Shown here: piece by piece, positions 58,499 to 64,000 of the stretch
How the letters are laid out: every line of letters starts with the position of its first letter
Position numbering within the stretch: the first letter of the stretch is position 1
DNA from: Doryteuthis pealeii
Lineage: Eukaryota > Mollusca > Cephalopoda > Myopsida > Loliginidae
Reading direction: 5' to 3'
Length of the DNA: 64,000 nucleotides
NCBI GenBank assembly: GCA_023376005.1
Contig: CM042145.1
Coordinates: 62,432,401-62,496,400 of the forward strand
Position numbers and translations under genes: made by a program
The notes under the pieces: generated by a model
The model's database searches: none
What the model saw: only the letters and a program-made list of their open reading frames with translations
What the model was told of the DNA's origin: nothing

Positions 58499-58577
58499 TT
58501 AACTATGATCTCTGTCCCATAATAACTGTTGCATTTAATGTATAAAATATACATACAAGTGTAACAATAATTATGGC

Positions 58578-58850
58578 ATTAGTTTAGCTTAGTTGGTAAA
58601 GCACCCATCTAGGAATTGCAAGGTTCCTTGTTTGATACCGTTCCCACCAACTCGGTGTATGAGTAGCACAGTAATGGCTAATCTGATCTGTGCAGTAAAG
58701 TAGGGAGCTGACTGTAGTTGTGGCGTTCCACCTCAGCAAAAATCTCCTAGTGGCCCTTTTAGTGCTAGCAAAAAGGGGATAGACTCCCTCGCTGTGCGGC
58801 TGATACTGACAATAGGCAACTCTGACAACTTTACTTACTTATAATCTATA
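58578..58850 (+). repeat. SINE family 1 copy
   Basis: 'tttagcttagttggtaaagc' (A box), 'ccttgtttgataccg' (B box), 'ccaactcggtgtatgagta' and tail 'gacaactttacttactta'. Confidence 0.82.
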
Positions 58851-58856
58851 TATATA

Positions 58857-59328
58857 TTAATGTTCCTTAATTGTATGACCATTATCATCTTGCAACACTC
58901 TCTGGTTAAAAATGACCAAATCGTTCAAGATGAAATGCAAAAATGTAAATCCTGATTATCTAGTGTTGCTTATCCACCAAATTCTTATTTCTTATGAGTG
59001 TCATCACCTCAGCTAAATAATGGACCATTCCGTTTTTATTATAAAGAAAGAAAAGGAAGAAAAAGTACATGCTAAACAGAAAAAATATAAGAAAGAAAGA
59101 GTAGGGGAAAGATAGAGGGGGTGAGCGCGGAAGCAATAATGCTAACCTGTTTCAATCAAACATAATGAAAAGAAGGAAAGAAAGACAAAAAAAATAGTGA
59201 GAGAGAGTTAAATCAAGATGATTATACTTTTTAAATATTGAACTATTTGGCAATAGCTCTTAAGTAAACATATCAAATGTAATAATTAAATTATCATACT
59301 GTGATATATCCACAGATCCTGCTAGTAT
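58857..59328 (+). mobile_element. Non-autonomous Helitron, family 2
   Basis: The 3' end has CTGTGATATATCCACAG hairpin, ATCCTG, CTAG|T. The interior follows 37077-37556 in inverse ('gagtgtcatcacctcagcta', 'tggaccatt', 'cctgtttcaatcaaacataa', 'gcaatagctcttaagtaaac'). The 5' end (about 58857, TGTTCCTTAATTG) is less certain because the TC is not preserved. Confidence 0.7.
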
Positions 59329-60012
59329 TATATATTTGTGGTATTACTAATACTATTAGTCAATTTGTGTATAGTAGTCTTTAGTTTGTTTTCACTCCAA
59401 CAATGTTTCTTTTTTAAAACTGCATGTACAAAATAATAAAGTTGGTCCCTTACATTTGCAAGGATTAAAAGTACAGGAATCCCCACCCCACTTCAAAAAT
59501 GGAAAGAGAAAGAAAAAAAAACAACCTAAAAACAACTTGAATATTTCTAGCTACCCTATTAAACTATTTTACTATTGATAATATTTAACACACATAAAAA
59601 TTAAAACAATGTACTCTATTGCAACACTGTTTTATAAATATTTAAAAAAAAAAATGCTATCAACTATATAGGCTAACAGAGAGAGAAAGAGAGAAGTAGA
59701 GGCAATACAGTACTACACATATATCATACAGTAAATGATAAAATAAATTGATTATATATATATTATGTATTTATGATTTGGTAAACTTTTTATTTTTTAT
59801 TTTCAAGTTTCCTTTCCTTTCTCTAGTGTTTGTGTGTCATCTGTGATTTTCCATAGTTGGCTGTAAAACTTTTCCTATTTGATTATTGATAGCATAACTT
59901 AGAAATAATTACATTTGTGAAAGTTAATTTTTCACTCTACTTGGATCCTATTTTCATTTTTATTCATCTATTTTTTTCCAAATATTTATCCAATATTCAG
60001 CTGGTATAGTTA
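59329..60012. other. Intron DNA, no gene seen
   Basis: AT-rich with poly-A stretches. No supported feature. Confidence 0.5.
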
Positions 60013-60544
60013 TCTTATAATGGAGATTCAGTCTCCGTCTGTCTGTAACTGAATCTAAGCCACTGCTCACGTCACTATATCCTCAGGAATTGTGTAAATT
60101 TATCAACGAGTATTTAATTTATATTGATTAATACTATAGAATAAATCTTATTTATTAACGATGCCTCTATAAAATTCCGAGTAAGATTTGCTTCAAAACA
60201 GCCCATGTTATTAGTGCATTTAAAATCCTGCAATATGTCATATATATCACTAAGAAATAAAGGTTTACATAATATATAGTGTGGTTAATTTGCATACTGA
60301 TTTTAACAAAAGTGGGTTTAATAAGTAATTACTTGGTGTTATTGATCTCTAATATTATTGTTTTATTCTCTGATTTTCATAAAGATTTCGTTAATAAATA
60401 AGATTTATTCTATGCATCAAGGATTTTGACTATAAATTAAATACTCATTTATAAACTTATATAATTCCTGAGGGTGTTGTAATCTAAGCAGTGACATAGT
60501 TTCGGTTACAGACATACAGACACCGAATCTCCATTATAATAAGA
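60013..60544. mobile_element. Helitron family 1 segment with two facing 5' ends
   Basis: A|TCTTATAATGGAGATTC begins it on the plus strand, and the minus strand from 60544 also begins TCTTATTATAATGGAGATTC. Both ends then carry 'ctgtctgtaac.gaa' and 'cctcaggaatt' words. The right part matches 36382-36900. No CTAG hairpin end is found. Confidence 0.65.
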
Positions 60545-61029
60545 TATACTAATAGTTTGGAAAGAAAATTTGAAATTTAATATTGAAATGGGGGGGGGAG
60601 TCCAGTCTATGTCCCATAATAGTTGTTACATTTAGTGTATGAAATTTATATGTAAATGTAACCACTATTATGGGACAGATTTAGTAATTTATATCTTATT
60701 TTCTATACATGACTTAAAAAATATAAAGTGAAACAAGTAGTTGGGGGCGGGGGGGGCAAAAAAACCAAAAAAACAAACTCTACCCATCCCATTGAATTTA
60801 TGCAAAAAATGTAATGTTTGATGATATTTTTTTTTTACTTTAAATCAATTATTGAAGGAAGTCAGTCAGTCAATCTACTATTGGTTTGAACAATGTGACT
60901 GGCCAAGCACCACTTAACCAGTGTCAAGACAACTGGTACTTATGGGAATTCAGAATAGTCCACTCATGCATTTGGGTGATTCCATTCCCTGAGTCCTGAT
61001 TGGCTGCTTGGTAATCTAAAACTGTATGT
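60545..61029. other. Intron DNA with a short inverted repeat
   Basis: 'gtcccataatagttgttaca' at 60608 and its inverse at 60658-60678 form a ~20-bp stem. Poly-G runs at 60591 and 60744. No gene. Confidence 0.5.
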
Positions 61030-61310
61030 TAAAGCATCTGGGAGTTGATGGTAGGTGTGGCACACCACCTCAGCAAAACAGCCTCCCTGGTCTAGCACTG
61101 GTAAAAAGGAGATAGACTCCCTTGCTGTTAAGTTGATACTGACAATAGGCCACTCCACAGACTACTACTACTGCTATTATTATTATAGCAGTTTTACTAA
61201 TGCCTAGTGTTAATATAAAGTTGGAATTTCTTATTATTCCGGTCTAGCACTAGTGAAAAGAGAATAGACTCCCTCGCTGTCCAGCTGATATTAACAATGG
61301 GCCACTCCAT
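61030..61310 (+). repeat. Two SINE family 1 tail fragments
   Basis: 61030-61160 ('gggagttgatggtaggtgtg' to 'caataggccactcc') and 61240-61310 ('ctagcactagtgaaaagaga' to 'aatgggccactcc'). Both lack heads, and are followed by matching 'ttactactactattattatt' runs. Confidence 0.78.
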
Positions 61311-61355
61311 TCATTACTACTACTATTTTTATTATTATCATCATTATAGCAGTTA

Positions 61356-61612
61356 GGGCCGGGTTAGCTCAGTCGGTAGAGCGTTCGGCTAGAAACCACA
61401 AGTTTCCTAGTTCGATACCGGTCCTCGCCAACTCAGTGTATGAATAGCACAGGGATCTGTACAGTAAAGTAAGGAGCTGATGGTAAGTGTGTCGCTCCAC
61501 CTCAGATGCTGATAATCTCCTTGGTCTAGCGCTAGTGAAAAGGGGATAGACTCCCTCACTGATTGGCTGATACCGACTTTAGACCGCCCCGACAACTTAC
61601 TTACTTACTAAT
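61356..61612 (+). repeat. SINE family 1, most complete copy
   Basis: GGGCCGGGTTAGCTCAGTCG opens it. The A box TAGCTCAGTCGG is at 61365-61376 and the B box AGTTCGATACC at 61409-61419, spaced as in a tRNA gene and so able to recruit RNA polymerase III. The non-tRNA body runs 'gccaactcagtgtatga', 'gatctgtacagtaaagtaag', 'tgatggtaagtgtgtcgctc', 'ctagcgctagtgaaaagggg' to a tail 'cttacttactta'. The minus-strand frame here is a repeat shadow. Octopus genomes are known to contain several tRNA-derived SINE families. Confidence 0.9.
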
Positions 61613-61861
61613 GCCTAGTGTTAATATAAAGTTGGAATTTTTTATTACTCTGCAGTGAAACAGGTTATGTGAATGAGATTTTGTTGTATTTTGTGAGTTA
61701 TGTATATTAGAGGTTATATACAATTGAAGCCAAAAATAAGAATGTTTGCATTTTGAGTTTTATCAGTTACATTCCTGCAGTGCTATCAAACAGATGTGTG
61801 TATTTAGGTTTAACTTTTTAGAAACCCCATTTTAGGAGCTTCAATATTTTTTCCCTTTACA

Positions 61862-62245
61862 AGAGATCAATCAGCTGGTCACATCAAGTCCTAGCACCTA
61901 CATGATTGTCCCAACCCTATTGCCCTCATGGTAAGCCCCAAGCCTTTTTATCATAAATGTGCTAGAAAGTGGTGGCTGCGGGTCTTAGTGTCCGGTGTAT
62001 GACGTTAAACTCTGATGAAGTTCCAATTCTGGAGCTCTAGGGAATGTGGAATACCCCTTCATCACCATTACTCCCAGGATCACTCTGACCTGGAGTGGTA
62101 GTACCTTTTAGGATCCCATCTATGGGTTAAATATTTTTTAAAATTGAATTTAAAAGAAAAGAATTGAGTACCCATTAAGAATGAATAGAGCAAACACATA
62201 TTTGGCATAAAATAACCCAACAAGGGTTGACATACTGCAAAACTC
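61862..62245 (-). repeat. Rep-A copy
   Basis: 'agatcaatcagctggtcaca', 'cctacatgattgtcccaacc', 'gtgctagaaagtggtggctg', 'ctcccaggatcactctgacc' and the head hairpin 'aacccaacaagggttgacat'. Confidence 0.82.
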
Positions 62246-62645
62246 AACAACCATCTCTTTACAAGATTCAAGAAGTTTCTCTTCTTAATGAAAGACAGTT
62301 TGGAAACTCACAGAGATAGTGGGTCTGAATTATTAACATACCAATAAATATTGGAACCTGGAATATGTTCTTTTGTCACTAGAATCAACTGTCAACCTTT
62401 TTGTCAACCTTTTGAAACTAGCAATAATGTTATGTGTCTTATCTGCATCAGCATGCCATCAACATGAATGCGATGTCAACCTAAGGGTTAATCACCCCCC
62501 CCCCAAAAAAAAAAAAATTCAGTGTGGGAAGAAAGAATAAAATAGATCACTGCAACCTTTTCAGTGAGATCTTTATGGGGAGCCACAATCTAATGTGTCT
62601 TATAGTAATGATAGTTCAGTGTCCGTAAGAATGTTTGAATGTGCT
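62246..62645. other. Intron DNA, no gene seen
   Basis: Contains a poly-C/poly-A run at 62498-62518. Nothing else recognised. Confidence 0.5.
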
Positions 62646-62647
62646 CT

Positions 62648-62880
62648 AAGGGCTAGTTTAGCTCAGTCTATAGAACATCTGCCTAGAAACCACAAGGATC
62701 CAGGCTTGATACCAGCTCTCAGCATATGAGTAGCACAGCTTGGATCTGTGCAGTAAAGTGAGGAGCTCATGGTAGGTGTTGCGCTCCACCTCAGACAGAA
62801 AAAACAATCTCCCTAGTTTTGTACCAGTGAAAAGGGGATAGACTCCCTTGCTGTCTGGCTGATACCAACAATAAGCTGAA
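62648..62880 (+). repeat. SINE family 1 copy
   Basis: 'ggctagtttagctcagtcta' (A-box region), 'ccaggcttgataccagc' (B box), 'catatgagtagcacagcttg' and tail 'ggctgataccaacaataagc'. Confidence 0.83.
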
Positions 62881-63029
62881 TTGATACTGCATTGATAAAA
62901 AGTTATTGGAGTGGTATTTTTTAAATTTGTTATATAAGTGTATCATAGAATTTGTGACAGCTAGTTTCAACATCTTAACTATAGAGCTTAGGTCAGAAAT
63001 AAATTAATAAAAAAAGGGGGCTAAGAGCA

Positions 63030-63034
<5 letters not shown>

Positions 63035-63079
<45 letters not shown>

Positions 63080-63335
63080 GATCGGTTTAGTTCAGTCAGT
63101 AGAGCATTCGCCTAGGAACCGCAAGATTCATGGTTTGATACTGGCCCTTGCCAACTCAGCATATGAGTAACACAGGGATCTGTGTGGTAAAGTAAAAAAC
63201 TGATGGTAGGTGTGGCGCTCCACCTCGGATGCAAAAACAATCTCCTTGGTCCAGCGCTAGTGAAAAGGGGATATACTTCCTCGCTGTCTGGCTGATACCA
63301 ACTTTAGGCCATCCTGACAACTTATATATATATAA
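63035..63335 (+). repeat. AT tract and SINE family 1 copy
   Basis: (TA)n at 63035-63076 leads directly into the SINE: 'ggtttagttcagtcagtaga' (A box), 'catggtttgatactggc' (B box), 'gccaactcagcatatgagta', tail 'ggccatcctgacaacttata'. As at 56863, the SINE abuts an AT tract. Confidence 0.85.
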
Positions 63336-64000
63336 TTAGTTAATCTCTCTCTCTATATATATATCTATCTCTATATGTATACTGTATTGTCTTTCTTTCA
63401 CTCTGTGTTAAGCCCCTTTATTGCTACTATGATTTAACAGTTATAAAACATATTGAAGTAAAGTGTATTGTTTTACTTTTATATGTTAATTATAGTCAAT
63501 AGTAATAAGATTAAAGGTTTGTTGTTTATTGCTAGAGATTTTTTATTCTTTTATTGGGATCTGTACCCCCTTACCCTTCACAAATATAGAGAGCCAGTTG
63601 TATATTCAAGCTGCTTGTTGCTGTGTTTCACCTTGAAAGTGACACTTTATAAGAAGTGGGTTACTTCCTGTCATAAAGATCAGCCATGTTGAATTATTTT
63701 AAAATTTAAATCTCACACTAGTTGAGAATATTTAAAAAAAAAAAATGTTGATATAATTAGCAATGATTGTGCAATTGTCAAAAAATTTCCAACCGTTGAA
63801 AAAAAACAAAAAAACAAAACTAATTTATAAAAAATGAATTAATGAATTTTTATAAAATTTATATCCTTTAAAAAGAATTGAAGAATACACAAATTTTTAT
63901 TAATTAGTTTATTTTTGAAAGAATGAATATTTGCCATTGAATGTTTCAATTTTTTTTTTTTTACAAATTTAAACAAAGTTCAAATTTTAATATTTCTGTT
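63336..64000. other. AT-rich DNA, no gene seen
   Basis: Short CT/AT simple repeats at 63345-63375. No supported exon before the window end. Confidence 0.5.

Noticed and set aside
61356..61430. Functional tRNA gene
   Set aside because: A and B boxes are present but the cloverleaf is imperfect and the copy continues into a SINE body shared by many copies.

Overview
This is AT-rich, repeat-dense animal nuclear DNA with almost no coding sequence. The tRNA-derived SINEs, Helitrons, mariner and hAT relics, Penelope remnants, kilobase introns and protein sequence together suggest a coleoid cephalopod, most likely an octopus. That identification is inference; no species marker is visible. The only host gene I can support is on the + strand: two exons (45853-45964 and 53485-53643) of a calcium-binding mitochondrial carrier (SCaMC / SLC25A23-24-25 type). 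The first encodes the last EF-hand. The second encodes the linker and the first carrier helix with its PxDxxK signature. A 7.5 kb intron separates them. The remaining exons must lie outside the window or are unrecognised.

The window falls into two halves split by a 100-N gap (34173-34272). In the left half the same ~15.6 kb is read three times in alternating orientation: forward 1-14935, reverse complement 14936-30572, forward again 30573-34172. The turn points at ~14935 and ~30572 have little or no spacer, and the copies differ mainly by scattered small indels. This looks like one unpolished long read that passed back and forth over a hairpin-ended insert (or a fold-back chimera) and was used as gap fill, rather than a real palindrome. 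Features in pass 2 and pass 3 should therefore be treated as repeat observations of pass 1.

Within the 15.6 kb unit there are: a solo LTR (1805-2245); a Penelope-like endonuclease tail (5375-5557) beside a hammerhead-like motif; a ~0.7 kb minisatellite (7040-7767); a Helitron-like element (8136-8505); a SINE/repeat composite (8548-8960); a minisatellite carrying a hAT element with an exact 8-bp duplication, which itself carries a second solo LTR (9325-10802); a hammerhead-ribozyme candidate (11921-11958); several fold-back elements; and a broken LINE reverse-transcriptase fragment at the turn point.

The right half (34273-64000) is the carrier gene and its surroundings, filled with at least two tRNA-derived SINE families, a dispersed hairpin-headed repeat ('Rep-A'), two Helitron families with TC...CTAG ends, mariner relics with a nested hAT-type MITE, another 8-bp-TSD MITE at 58016-58498, AT microsatellites, and an inverted-repeat cluster at 51.0-52.9 kb holding three well-formed hammerhead-ribozyme candidates. 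The most interesting biology is this set of hammerhead-type motifs in inverted Penelope-like terminal repeats. The most important practical result is the probable assembly artefact.
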